This document shows positions 24,176 to 34,271 of a DNA stretch of 64,000 nucleotides, piece by piece. The notes below the pieces were generated by a model. It had not been told where the DNA came from, made no database searches, and saw only the letters and a list, made by a program, of their open reading frames with translations. Made by a program: the position numbers and the translations under genes. The DNA comes from Rhodanobacter denitrificans. Its GTDB lineage: Bacteria > Pseudomonadota > Gammaproteobacteria > Xanthomonadales > Rhodanobacteraceae. Location: contig NC_020541.1 in assembly GCF_000230695.2 (NCBI RefSeq), positions 3,348,001 through 3,412,000 of the forward strand, in the 5' to 3' direction. Every line of letters begins with the position of its first letter. The first letter of the stretch is position 1.

Positions 24176-25183
24176 TCAGGGTTGCCTGGCGGTTCCCGCG
24201 GCACGCTCGCGCAGCTCGGCATCGACCGCGCGACTCGGCGTGTCGACCGGGCAACCCCACGCCAGCGGTTTGCCGGCACGGTACATCGCGATGCACGCTT
24301 CCTCGCCGGGCTTCGGCGGTGCGTGCGCGTCGCCGCCCAGCGGTTTCGCCGGCGCCATGCTGAGGCGCTCGTCGCCGTCCTTGGCCGAAGGCGGTGGCGG
24401 CGGATCGCCGCCGCAGCCGCCGGCCAGCATGGCAAGCGAAACGCCGCAGTGGATGCGCACGCCACCGGGCAGGCGGATGGTCTTCTTCAGCGTGGTCTTG
24501 TCCACCAGCTTCTGCAGCGCGCTGTCGATCGCATTGCTGTTGCTGTTCCAGTCCTTCTCGAAGCGCGTAGCCTGGTAGGTGACCGGGCTGCGGTGCTGCA
24601 TGATCCGCGGGTCGCCCTGCGGCAGGCGTTGCACGTAGTCGGGCGTGGGCGCGCTGGCAGCGGCCGCGGGCAGCAACGGCTGGCCATGTTCGTCATACAG
24701 GCGCGGCGCAGCGGCCGCTGCCGGCGTGGGCACCTGCAGGGTCATCGCATCCTTCGCCGGCGGCTCGTGCGGACGGGGCAGCGCGCGAGGCTTCGGTGGC
24801 GTTGGCATGGCTGGCGGTGGCGGCGCGGCCGCGGCGTTCGGCGTGCGCGCGACAAAGCGCACCTGCAGTACATCATCCAGTTGAAGGTGCACCACGCTCC
24901 GGATCACCGGCGGCCGCATCTGCTGCCAGATCACCAGCACGAACAGCACATGCAGCAGGCCGGCCACCACCAGCGCCAGCCAGTGCTGGCGACGCTCGCG
25001 CCGCGGCTCGCGCCAGCGCCGTTGCCGCAACAGCGCCTGCGCCGCGCCTTCCAGCGGACTCAGGCCGCGACCCGGCAGCTGGCCGGGTGCCGGGTCCGGC
25101 GGCGGTGGGCGGTGCCGGGCGAGCTGCTGCGGACGGACGATGACGATGCCTCGCGGGTAATGGCGACGGACAGGATGACCGAT
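24176..25183 (-). CDS. Paralogue of the preceding Pro/Ala-rich membrane protein, start uncertain
   Basis: Contains HWLALVVAGLLHVLFVLVIW as a single membrane helix, a proline-rich spacer and the shared C-terminal block (TYQATRFEKDW, AIDSALQKLVDKT, LPGGVRIHCGVS), then a cysteine-containing tail. No ATG or GTG lies between 25390 and the helix. The end given here is an ATC codon nine bases after a good GGAGGT (25193-25198); alternatives are the ATG at 25429, with no ribosome site, or a TTG near 25033. The gene is divergent from the EF-G gene. Function unknown; the pair looks lineage-specific. Confidence 0.55.
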   Translation of the reverse strand: MGHPVRRHYPRGIVIVRPQQLARHRPPPPDPAPGQLPGRGLSPLEGAAQALLRQRRWREPRRERRQHWLALVVAGLLHVLFVLVIWQQMRPPVIRSVVHLQLDDVLQVRFVARTPNAAAAPPPPAMPTPPKPRALPRPHEPPAKDAMTLQVPTPAAAAAPRLYDEHGQPLLPAAAASAPTPDYVQRLPQGDPRIMQHRSPVTYQATRFEKDWNSNSNAIDSALQKLVDKTTLKKTIRLPGGVRIHCGVSLAMLAGGCGGDPPPPPSAKDGDERLSMAPAKPLGGDAHAPPKPGEEACIAMYRAGKPLAWGCPVDTPSRAVDAELRERAAGTARQP

Positions 25184-25505
25184 GGCGCTTGAACCTCCGC
25201 CCAGCGTCGAATGGCAGCTGGGCAGGCGGCGGCTCGACTGGCCGGGCCGCGACGTTTGGTTGAGACCGCCGCTACACGGCAGCGGTTCCCCGCACTGCAA
25301 CTTGACCGCACCGACGGTTCGCTCAAGGCTAGCCGGGCGGCGCCACGCGCCGTCTCTCCGCCATGACCGCGCTTGCCCGGTGCACGCCACGCCCTGCAGC
25401 GGCACAACACGACCATGACGGCCCGCCATCGTCAGCCGCCAACGCGCGGCCTCACGCGGCGCCGTTCATGCCACGAGGCCACGCCCTGCATGGGAGGGTC
25501 GCATC

Positions 25506-27545
25506 GTGACGTATTCCACGGAAAGCATCCGCAACATCGCGCTCGCCGGGCACGCCGGCGTGGGCAAGACCACGTTGTTCGAGGCGCTGCTGCACGCCGG
25601 CGGCGCGATCCAGGCGATCGGTTCGGTCGAGCGCGGCAACACGGTGTCGGACAGCGACAGCCAGGAGAAGGCGCGCGTCCACTCCATCGACAGCTGCATC
25701 GCCGGCCTTGACCACGCCGGCTGCCGCATCAACCTGATCGACACCGCCGGCTACGCCGACTTCCGCGGCGGCACGCTGTCGGCGCTGGCCGCGGTGGAGA
25801 CCGTGGCGGTGGTGGTCAATGCGGTCAACGGCATCGAACACGGCACCCGCCGCATGATGATGCACGCGAAGGCACGCGGCCTGGCGCGCATGCTGGTGAT
25901 CAACAAGATCGACTACGACGGCGCCAAGCTGGCGGCGCTGGTCGAGGCGCTGCGCGAGGAGTTCGGCAGCGAATGCCTGCCGGTGAACCTGCCCGCCAAC
26001 CGCGGCAGCCGGGTACTGGACTGCTTCTTCCACACCGACGGCGCCACCGATTTCTCCTCGCTGGCCGAAGCGCACCAGCGCATCGTGGACCAGGTGGTCG
26101 AGGTCGACGAAACCGTGATGGACCGCTACCTCGACGCCGGCGAAGGCGCGCTGACCCCGCAGCAGCTGCACGACGCGTTCGAGCAGTGCCTGCGCGAAGG
26201 CCACCTGGTGCCGATCTGCTTCGTCAGCGCGCGCACCGGCGCGGGCGTGCCCGAATTGCTGGACGTGGCGGCGCGGTTGCTGCCGAACCCGGCCGAGGGC
26301 AACCCGCCCCCGTTCGTGCGCGGCGACGGCACGCCGCTGCAGGTCAGCGCCGACGCCACCGCGCACGTGATTGCCGACGTGTTCAAGATCGTCAACGATC
26401 CGTTCGTGGGCAAGCTGGGCGTGTTCCGCGTGTGGCAGGGCACGGTGCGCCGCGACAGCCAGCTCTTGGTCGACGACGGCCGCAAGCCGTTCAAGGTCGG
26501 CCACCTGCTGCGCCCGCAGGGCAAGGGCCACGTGGAGATCGAGGCGGCAATCCCGGGCGACATCGCCGCGGTGGCGAAGGTGGAGGAGATCCACTTCGAC
26601 GCGGTGCTGCACGACTCGCACGACGAGGACCGCATCGTGCTGGCGCCGCCGACCTTCCCCGCGCCGATGTTCGGTCTGGCGCTGGTGCCCAGGCACAAGG
26701 GCCAAGAGCAGAAACTCTCCAACGCGCTGGCACGGCTGGCCGAGGAAGACCCGTGCTTCCGCGTCGAGCACCACAAGGAACTCAACGAGACGGTGGTGCG
26801 CGGGCTGTCCGAGCTGCACCTGAAGGTGATGCTGGAGCGCATGCGCGAGCGCTACGGCGTCGAGGTGGACTCGCAGCCGCCGCGCATCGCCTACCGCGAA
26901 ACCATCGCCGGCCAGGCCGAGGGCCACCACCGGCACAAGAAGCAGACCGGCGGTGCCGGCCAGTTCGGCGAGGTCTTCCTGCGCATCGAACCGCTCGAGC
27001 GCGGCGCCGGTTTCGAGTTCGTCGACGCGGTGAAGGGCGGCGTGATCCCGAACCAGTTCCTGCCGGCGATCGAGAAAGGCGTGCGCCAGGCGATGGAGCA
27101 CGGCGCGGTCGCCGGCTACCCGCTGCAGGACCTGCGCGTGACCGTGTACGACGGCAAGTACCACCCGGTCGACTCGAAGGAGGTCGCCTTCATCAGCGCC
27201 GGCAAGAAGGCGTTCCTCGACGCGGTCGGCAAGGCGAAGCCGATCGTGCTGGAACCGATCGTCAACGTCGAGGTGGCGATTCCCGAGCACAGCGTGGGCG
27301 ACGTCACCGGCGGCCTGGCCGGCAAGCGCGCCCGCATCCTAGGCACCGACACCCAGCGCGGCGGCGAGCTGGTGATCAAGGCGCAGGCGCCCTTGGCCGA
27401 ACTCACCGACTACCCCACCGAACTGAAGTCGATGACCGGCGGCCGCGGCCGCTACAGCCTCGACCTCAGCCACTACGAAGCCGTGCCTCCGATCGTGCAG
27501 AAGCAGCTCAGCGCGGCGTGGAAACCGCATGCGGAGGAGGATTAG
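25506..27545 (+). CDS. fusA2: Elongation factor G-like GTPase (EF-G-2 / FusA2 type)
   Basis: 679 residues from a GTG with GGGAGG upstream. G1 is GHAGVGKTT, G3 DTAGYADF, G4 NKID. Domain II follows (~residues 280-380), then the ribosome-binding domains III-V, with TGGAGQFGEVFLRIEPL in IV and a C-terminal GRGRYSLDLSHYEAVPP in V. The sequence diverges from the translation-essential EF-G, as do the FusA2/EF-G-2 proteins of Mycobacterium and Thermus, whose exact role is unsettled. It is not near rpsL/rpsG/tuf, supporting an accessory copy. Confidence 0.88.
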   Translation: MTYSTESIRNIALAGHAGVGKTTLFEALLHAGGAIQAIGSVERGNTVSDSDSQEKARVHSIDSCIAGLDHAGCRINLIDTAGYADFRGGTLSALAAVETVAVVVNAVNGIEHGTRRMMMHAKARGLARMLVINKIDYDGAKLAALVEALREEFGSECLPVNLPANRGSRVLDCFFHTDGATDFSSLAEAHQRIVDQVVEVDETVMDRYLDAGEGALTPQQLHDAFEQCLREGHLVPICFVSARTGAGVPELLDVAARLLPNPAEGNPPPFVRGDGTPLQVSADATAHVIADVFKIVNDPFVGKLGVFRVWQGTVRRDSQLLVDDGRKPFKVGHLLRPQGKGHVEIEAAIPGDIAAVAKVEEIHFDAVLHDSHDEDRIVLAPPTFPAPMFGLALVPRHKGQEQKLSNALARLAEEDPCFRVEHHKELNETVVRGLSELHLKVMLERMRERYGVEVDSQPPRIAYRETIAGQAEGHHRHKKQTGGAGQFGEVFLRIEPLERGAGFEFVDAVKGGVIPNQFLPAIEKGVRQAMEHGAVAGYPLQDLRVTVYDGKYHPVDSKEVAFISAGKKAFLDAVGKAKPIVLEPIVNVEVAIPEHSVGDVTGGLAGKRARILGTDTQRGGELVIKAQAPLAELTDYPTELKSMTGGRGRYSLDLSHYEAVPPIVQKQLSAAWKPHAEED

Positions 27546-27565
27546 CGGCCAGAGAGGCCGGTCGT

Positions 27566-27659
27566 GGATCAAGCGCCTTGGCGCTTGATCCGGCGAAGCC
27601 GAGGCGGGCCTTGGCCGGACTCGGCGAGTCGAAAACGGGTTGCGCTGCCCGTTTTCGAC
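27566..27659. terminator. Two perfect hairpins between convergent fusA2 and lipoprotein genes
   Basis: GGATCAAGCGCC-TT-GGCGCTTGATCC (27566-27591) and GTCGAAAACGGG ... CCCGTTTTCGAC (27628-27659). They lie 20-110 bases after fusA2, which converges with the gene ending at 27744. Likely bidirectional transcription ends. Confidence 0.6.
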
Positions 27660-27743
27660 ATTGAACCCACGCGATTGGAAGCGTCGCCCCACCACGACCA
27701 CAGCCAGATCTAAAACGAAACCTGGAACCGTTTTCGGGCTTCG

Positions 27744-28175
27744 CTATTCTGGCGCCTGCAGCAGCCGGCCAACCTTTGGACCATCCTCTTTGCCTTCTGT
27801 GAGCCAAAATTGGACACCGTAGGCTCCTGCATGACGGTGTATGTAGTAAGCCATCCCCTCCTTGGCGTCGACCTCGAACTGCGCCGAGGCGGTCAGCCCC
27901 GAGTGTTGGTAGAGCACGCCGAATCGGTGCGCGCCAGGCGTCAGGTAAATGTCACTCGGTAATTTCCTAAGCTCCCAGTTACTTTTGCTCTGCGCGCCGT
28001 CTACGGACGTAATGAATAGATAGTGTCCTTCTGAGCGCAAAAGCGTTCCTGCAGAGTCGGAAAGAGCGATCAGATGTGCCATGTAATTTAGGTTTGCGGC
28101 TGGAGGCACAAATCGACGCACATCGGCCGAGCAGGCAGTTAACACGACCAGTAACATCCAAAGTAGCTTTTTCAT
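27744..28175 (-). CDS. Small lipoprotein, unknown
   Basis: 143 residues: MKKLLWMLLVVLTACSADV is a lipoprotein signal with LTAC lipobox. The mature part is beta-rich (GHYLFITSVDGAQ, LTPGAHRFGVLYQH, YYIHRHAGAYGVQFWL) and resembles small cell-envelope lipoproteins of unknown function in which a hydrophobic phrase LTPGxH(R/T)F recurs. It follows 28198-28785 by 22 bases on the same strand. G+C is well below its neighbours. Confidence 0.7.
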   Translation of the reverse strand: MKKLLWMLLVVLTACSADVRRFVPPAANLNYMAHLIALSDSAGTLLRSEGHYLFITSVDGAQSKSNWELRKLPSDIYLTPGAHRFGVLYQHSGLTASAQFEVDAKEGMAYYIHRHAGAYGVQFWLTEGKEDGPKVGRLLQAPE

Positions 28176-28197
28176 CAGGATCCCAAGATGTTAACGC

Positions 28198-28785
28198 TTA
28201 ATGAACGATGTATCGAACATCGAATCGACCAATGGGATATGTCAAAATATCCAGATGGTTGCCCCAATCAAAGTTGATCCGAGTTATAGATGTGTCTAAG
28301 TGTGAGTTATCGGAAGCCACTAGCGCATAGTTGGCGTCAGCGCCAGGCACAGTCACATCAAGCGCCATCGAGAGCGGCGTAAAGCTACCCTGCCCTTCTA
28401 CGGAATAATCGTATCCGTCCGGCGATGGGTTTACCACCTGCCCAGTCTTCGTCAGCACGCGAACTATGGGAACCGCTATGCGTTTGTCCATGCCTAGGCA
28501 TGCACAGTAAGAGGTGACCTTCAGATGAAGAGTACCGTTCACGGGCGACAGGCGATACAGACGGTAATAAGAATTGCCCTGCATTAACTCCACGACTGGT
28601 GCACCTGGACCTAGGTCACCCTCAATGGGATGCGCACTTAGTAATGGTGCACCGCTCTGAAGTTTTATCGCCATCAAGGGAACCGGGTTGGCACGTGCCA
28701 AACTGCTCATAACGTCTTTGCTGGGTGGTACTGTAGCGCACCCGGAGATGAGGAGAATTGGAGGAAACAGCCACCTAATTTTCAT
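28198..28785 (-). CDS. Lipoprotein, possibly MalM-like fold
   Basis: 195 residues with signal and lipobox MKIRWLFPPILLISGCATV. The middle, YYRLYRLSPVNGTLHLKV, then IAVPIVRVLTKTG, YDYSVEGQGSFTPLSM and NYALVASDNSHLDTSI, follows the order of segments seen in the MalM/periplasmic maltose-operon family (beta sandwich, a long-side hydrophobic FxL, a ST-rich tail), but no maltose genes are near. The relation is tentative. Forms a two-gene unit with the lipoprotein downstream. Confidence 0.65.
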   Translation of the reverse strand: MKIRWLFPPILLISGCATVPPSKDVMSSLARANPVPLMAIKLQSGAPLLSAHPIEGDLGPGAPVVELMQGNSYYRLYRLSPVNGTLHLKVTSYCACLGMDKRIAVPIVRVLTKTGQVVNPSPDGYDYSVEGQGSFTPLSMALDVTVPGADANYALVASDNSHLDTSITRINFDWGNHLDILTYPIGRFDVRYIVH

Positions 28786-29067
28786 GTATGTGTCCTTGGT
28801 TGTCTTTCACAAAAAATGGTGCGCGCAGAAAAGAGGATAAGGTTCATGTCTTGATACACGGCCAGTGAACCTGAACCATCTTGCCACCCAACGCCGGAGT
28901 TAACTTAAATTCGGTTGTTGAATGAACTCTGATCGTGCCGCCTAATCCTGCCGTCTGATCCCTCCATCTTTCCTCATGCGGTGGCACCGACCACGCAACG
29001 ATCCTCCCACCCGAAACCCACAGCGACAAACGAATCGCACCCTGCCCTCGCGCCGACCGGCCCGACC

Positions 29068-29200
29068 CTACAACCGATTCCCCCGCTCGATCGCCATATA
29101 CCGCTCGATCAGCGCGCCGGAGAGTTCGCTGCAACGCACGTCCAGCGTGTTAACGCCTTCGCGCCGCAGCGCCTCGTGCACGCGTTCGCGTTCGGCTAGC
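29068..29200 (-). pseudogene. Duplicated 3' end of the DUF58 gene
   Basis: About 44 codons that repeat the end of 29287-30594: LAERERVHEALRREGVNTLD, then CSELSGALIERY and its own TAG stop (29068-29070). Roughly 85% identical to the true 3' end at 29287-29419. It lies directly behind a perfect hairpin. No start or upstream part exists, so it cannot be expressed as a DUF58 protein. The stretch 28786-29067 shows no convincing gene. Confidence 0.75.
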
Positions 29201-29202
29201 AC

Positions 29203-29250
29203 AAAGGGGACGGAGGTAATTATCCCGATTTAATTACCTCCGTCCCCTTT
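29203..29250. repeat. Perfect 20-bp inverted repeat (REP/MITE-like)
   Basis: AAAGGGGACGGAGGTAATTA (29203-29222) and its exact reverse complement (29231-29250) around an 8-base loop TCCCGATT. It separates the DUF58 gene from its duplicated tail. GGGGACGGAGGTAATTA-type hairpins are associated with REP elements and their RAYT transposases in gammaproteobacteria (recalled, not checked). Confidence 0.75.
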
Positions 29251-29286
29251 ACGACGAAGTCGATCGATCGGGGAACGTGAAGCTTG

Positions 29287-30594
29287 CTACAGCCGGCTGC
29301 TGCGCTTCACGGCGAGATAGCGTTCGATCAGCGCGCCGGACAACTCGCTGCAGCTGACATCCAGCGTGTTCACGCCTTCGCGGCGCAGCGCTTCGTGCAC
29401 GCGTTCGCGTTCGGCCAGGTAGTGCATGGCGGCGGCGCTGCGGATGCCGGTTTCCAGTTCGTCGCCGGGTTCGGCGGCGGCGCGGTCGAGCGCCAGTTCG
29501 CGCAGGCTGACCAGCATCACCAGGTGGCGTTTGGACAGCATGGTTACGGCCATGCGCAGTTCCACGTCGTCCTCGTCGCGCACGTTGGTGATCAGCACCA
29601 CCAGGGCGCGTCGCTGCTGGTGCGCCTGCAGCGCGCTGGCGGCGGCGAGATAGTCGGTGGCCAGCGGCATCGCCTGCAGGTCGTAGCCGGCGCCGAGCAG
29701 CATGTCCATGCCGCCGCTGCCCTGCTGCGGCGGCAGCCAGCGCTGCTGCTGGCCGGTGCAGGCCAGCAGGCCGACCGCGTCGCCCTGGCGCAGCGCGATG
29801 CTGGCCAAGGCCAGCGACGCGTTCAGCACATGGTCGAAGTGCGCCAGCTGGTCGTCCTGCGCCAGCATGCGGCGGCCGCAGTCGAGCATCAGCACGACCT
29901 GCTGGTTGCGCTCGTCGCGGTACTCGCGCGAGATCAACCGGCTGCTGCGCGCGGTGGCCTTCCAGTCGATCTTGCGCAGGCTGTCGCCGACGCGGTAGTC
30001 GCGCAATTCCTGGAACTCGGTGCCTTCGCCGCGGCGCCGCTGTAGCCGCGCACCGACGCTGCGCGAGGCCAGCTCCACGCTGAGCCCAGCCAGCTCGGCC
30101 AGCGCGGCGAAGTTCGGATACACGCGCACCGTCGACGCCGCACCGAGCACGCGGCGTGCGCTCCAGCAATGCCACGGCGAACGCAGTTGCACGTGGCAGC
30201 CGGCGAACGTGAACTGGCCGCGCGCGTCGGGCGTGACCGCGTAGTCGAGCAACACGTCGCCGCCCGGCGGCCGCACCAGCGTGCGCGGCATGCCGCGCAC
30301 CGACCAACTGCCCGGATGCAGGTCGTGCAAGCGCAGCTTCTGCGCGCGCCGCGCGGTACCGCGCAAGCGCAGGCCCACGCGTGCTTCCGGACCCAGCGGC
30401 AGCACCGGCGCCAGCTCGCGCGACACCTCGGGCGACGGCATCCGGCGCAGGCGCCAGCCATCGACCAGCGCCAGCAGCGCGATCGCCGCGCCGCAGGCCA
30501 GCCATGCCGCGAGCGGCAGCCAGCCGAGGCTGGCCAGCACGCCGAGCACGGTCCAGCCGAACAGCAGCCACAGTAGCGCGGGGGCAGGCCGCAT
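29287..30594 (-). CDS. DUF58 domain protein (vWA-like), MoxR operon
   Basis: 435 residues from ATG 30594 with GGGAG six bases upstream. Two N-terminal membrane helices (LLWLLFGWTVLGVLASLGWL...), then the DUF58 core: TEFQELRDYRVGDSLRKIDW is the family signature, and QQVVLMLDCGRRM starts a von Willebrand factor A-like fold, although the MIDAS DxSxS motif is replaced (DCGRR). In MoxR operons these proteins probably act as partners of the AAA+ ATPase at the inner membrane. Fifty bases downstream of moxR. Confidence 0.88.
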   Translation of the reverse strand: MRPAPALLWLLFGWTVLGVLASLGWLPLAAWLACGAAIALLALVDGWRLRRMPSPEVSRELAPVLPLGPEARVGLRLRGTARRAQKLRLHDLHPGSWSVRGMPRTLVRPPGGDVLLDYAVTPDARGQFTFAGCHVQLRSPWHCWSARRVLGAASTVRVYPNFAALAELAGLSVELASRSVGARLQRRRGEGTEFQELRDYRVGDSLRKIDWKATARSSRLISREYRDERNQQVVLMLDCGRRMLAQDDQLAHFDHVLNASLALASIALRQGDAVGLLACTGQQQRWLPPQQGSGGMDMLLGAGYDLQAMPLATDYLAAASALQAHQQRRALVVLITNVRDEDDVELRMAVTMLSKRHLVMLVSLRELALDRAAAEPGDELETGIRSAAAMHYLAERERVHEALRREGVNTLDVSCSELSGALIERYLAVKRSSRL

Positions 30595-30643
30595 CAGCAG
30601 CTCCCGAGCATGCGTGCGCTCCTGCAAAGGCGGTCGGCTCGCG

Positions 30644-31644
<1,001 letters not shown>

Positions 31645-31648
<4 letters not shown>

Positions 31649-32754
31649 GGGCGGCTCCTGAGTCGGGCCAGGGTGGTGATGGAAGCGCGGAACGCCGGCG
31701 CGTTCGCGGGTGACTGGAAGGCCTGCGCGATCTGCGCGGCGTCGAGCTCACCGCGTTCGGCCAGGCGTGCGTAAAGGGCATCGCCGTTGAGCATCGCGCA
31801 GGCGGGGTCGCGCCGACGCAGGCGCGCCAGCACGGTCTCGCAGGCCAGCCGGTGCAGGCTGCGTCCGCCGTCGCGGCGATACAGGAACTCGCCGGCGGCT
31901 TGCACGTGTTCGAGCAGCGCGCGCCGATGCAAGGCCGGCGCCGGCATCAGCGGACCCAGCCGCGCGCTGCGCATCGCCATCCACGCGGCCAGCAACACGG
32001 CCAGCGCCAGCAACGCGGGCCAGCCCTCGATCGTCAGCCACGCGAGGAAGGCCGGGCCGTCCAGCGCGTAGACCAGGTAGACCACGCCGCGCCCGCGGTT
32101 CGGCGCGAGCAGCTGCCAGGCGAACTGCTGCGCGGCGGCCTGCTTCAGCTGGTTGCGCGAGAGCGCGTCGAAGCCGGCGAGCAGGCTGACCGTGCCCTGG
32201 CCCAGCCGGGTGCGCGCGAACAGGTAGCCGCCCTGCGCGTCGCCGATCACCGCATCCACCGGCACGCCCGGCTGCAGGCGGAAGCGGTGGCCACAAAGCA
32301 GCACGCCCTCCTTCTCGTTCGCGGCGGTGGCGCGCAGCAGGCTGCAGGCATGTTCCGCCGGGCGCGGATCGAGCAGGCCCAGCGCCTCGAACAGCGGCAT
32401 GCGCGCCGTCGCGGCGGCCCCCGGCGACAGCAGCAGATGGCCGCCGCTGCGCACGAACGCGGCGATCCGCGCGGCATCGTCGGCATCGACCCGCGCCGCC
32501 TCGGCGCCGAGCAGCAGGGTGGCGCCGGAGGTCAGCGGCATTTTTTTCGGGTCCAGCGTGGTCAGCGAGATCACCGGCTCGCCCACCCGGCGCAGCGTCT
32601 GCTCCAGCGCGAAGAAGCGGTTGTAGCGTGCCTCGCCATGGGCGGCCACCGGCTCGGTGACGTCCTTGCGCTCGAAGGTGGCGAAGAAGCCCGCCACCAG
32701 CAACGCGGCACCCAGCACCAGCAGACCCGGCAGCAGCAGCGCCCGCCGGTTCAT
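31645..32754 (-). CDS. DUF4350 membrane protein, MoxR operon
   Basis: 369 residues. A first membrane helix (LLLPGLLVLGAALLVAGFFA), a periplasmic glutamine-amidotransferase-like DUF4350 domain (RVGEPVISLTTLDPKK, FVRSGGHLLLSPGAA), and a second helix (WPALLALAVLLAAWMAM) before a cytoplasmic alpha-helical tail. Start ATG 32754 overlaps the stop of the upstream gene (ATGA), and the stop overlaps moxR, so the operon is translated as a chain. Function unknown. Confidence 0.85.
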
Positions 32755-34271
32755 GCCGACGCCCCCGCCTGCGCCGGCCAGCCGCTCAGCAGCTGTTCGA
32801 TCGCGGCGTCGTCCGGGTAGCGCCCGGCATACGCGGCGAACTGCCAGGCGCGCACGATCGCCACCACGCGTTGCGCACGGGCGGGGTCGGCGATGGCCGT
32901 GGCCTGGCGCAGCCAGTCCGCCTCGGTCGCCTCCGCCGCCGGCGGCAGCCGCAGCAGCTGCGCGGTGTGTTCCACGCAGCCGCGATACAGCAGCGCCAGC
33001 GCCTCGCGGCGCTGCCGCGCCTGCCACAGCGCGCGGGTCGCGCCGGCGAGGTCGACCGGCAGCGGCGCCGCGCTCGCGGCATTCGCCTGCAGGCTTTGCG
33101 CCAGCGCCGGCAACGGCTCGTCCGCCGCCGGCAGCAGCCGCCCGCGCCAGCGCCAGGCAAACCACGCCAGCGCGCCGACGGCACTGATCAGCAGCAGCCA
33201 CAGCAAGACCTTGAACACCACCGCCAGCACGCGGGCCAGCAGCGGGAACGACAGCGGCTGCGCGCGCGCGGCCGGTTCCGAGGCGTACTTGAAGGTCCAG
33301 CGACGCAGCTTGCGCTCGCCGCCGAAACGCGGGTCGCGGTAGACCTCGGCGGCGGCCTCGGCGAAGCGTCGATCCACGCCAGCCGGTTGCCCGAACACCT
33401 GGTCGAGGTTGCTGGCCACCGGCTTCGGCACGTCCACGGTCGCGGTTGCCGCCCGCACGGACAGCGGCAACGCGCCGGCGCACAGCAGCAGCACGCCGAG
33501 CAGCTTGCCCAGCCCCTGCAGGCGCGCGCGCAGGCGGCGGAACGCCAGGTCGATGTCCCACGCTTCCAGCTGGGTGCGCCGGTTCAGGTACAGCGCGAAA
33601 CCGCAGGCCACGTACAGCGGCTCGATCGCGCTCATCGCCAGGTAGGCCACCGTCGCAGCCGCGAGGATCCACGGCGTGGCGGCGACGTGCACGTCGTCGC
33701 GGAAGAAACTGGCCAGCGATTCGGGCCGCCACTCGTGCGGAATCAGCAGCAGCGCGAACAGCCAGAAGCTCAGGAACAGCACCAGCTCGAACTGCAGGCA
33801 GCCATAGGTGAGCAGACTGGTCTCGCCCACGATGCGCCGGCGCAGCACCTTCCAGCGCGCGGCACGCTGCTGGCGCGGCGCGCCTTCGAGCAGCTCCAGC
33901 GGCAGGCGCAGCGCGCGGCTGCTGTCGACGCGCAGCCAGCTCAGCGCGGCCAGCGTGCTGCGCCAGCTCCACTGGCGCTGGCCGCGCAGGGTTTCGCGCC
34001 AGCCTGGTGCGCGGTCGAACACCGCGCGCGACAGGACGTACAGCGGCAAGCGGTCGAACAGCGGCTTCAGCCACCACACCAGCAGCAGGCCCAGCCACGG
34101 CCACCCCAGCAGCACGCCCAGCGCATTGCACAGCACGAACACCGGCAGCGTGAAGGCGAACCACGCCGACCACACCGCCGCCGCATTCGCGCGCAGCATC
34201 GCGGCGCCCAGGTCCAGCGCCTCGCGCGGCGTGCGCGGTCGCAGCACCACGCTGATCCGTTCAAGCTCCAT
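32751..34271 (-). CDS. DUF4129 multi-span membrane protein, MoxR operon
   Basis: 506 residues. About five membrane segments in the first half, a periplasmic stretch, a further helix (VLAVVFKVLLWLLLISAVGAL), then the C-terminal DUF4129 region (WQARQRREALALLYRGCVEH, AWQFAAYAGRYPDDAAIEQLL). DUF4129 is usually next to MoxR and DUF58 genes and sometimes carries a transglutaminase-like domain, which is absent here. Overlaps the SpoIIM-like gene by eleven bases and the DUF4350 gene by four. Confidence 0.85.
   Translation of the reverse strand: MELERISVVLRPRTPREALDLGAAMLRANAAAVWSAWFAFTLPVFVLCNALGVLLGWPWLGLLLVWWLKPLFDRLPLYVLSRAVFDRAPGWRETLRGQRQWSWRSTLAALSWLRVDSSRALRLPLELLEGAPRQQRAARWKVLRRRIVGETSLLTYGCLQFELVLFLSFWLFALLLIPHEWRPESLASFFRDDVHVAATPWILAAATVAYLAMSAIEPLYVACGFALYLNRRTQLEAWDIDLAFRRLRARLQGLGKLLGVLLLCAGALPLSVRAATATVDVPKPVASNLDQVFGQPAGVDRRFAEAAAEVYRDPRFGGERKLRRWTFKYASEPAARAQPLSFPLLARVLAVVFKVLLWLLLISAVGALAWFAWRWRGRLLPAADEPLPALAQSLQANAASAAPLPVDLAGATRALWQARQRREALALLYRGCVEHTAQLLRLPPAAEATEADWLRQATAIADPARAQRVVAIVRAWQFAAYAGRYPDDAAIEQLLSGWPAQAGASA

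Noticed and set aside
28844..29134. Minus-strand ORF of 96 codons
   Set aside because: Runs through the duplicated DUF58 tail in another frame and has no protein-like pattern.
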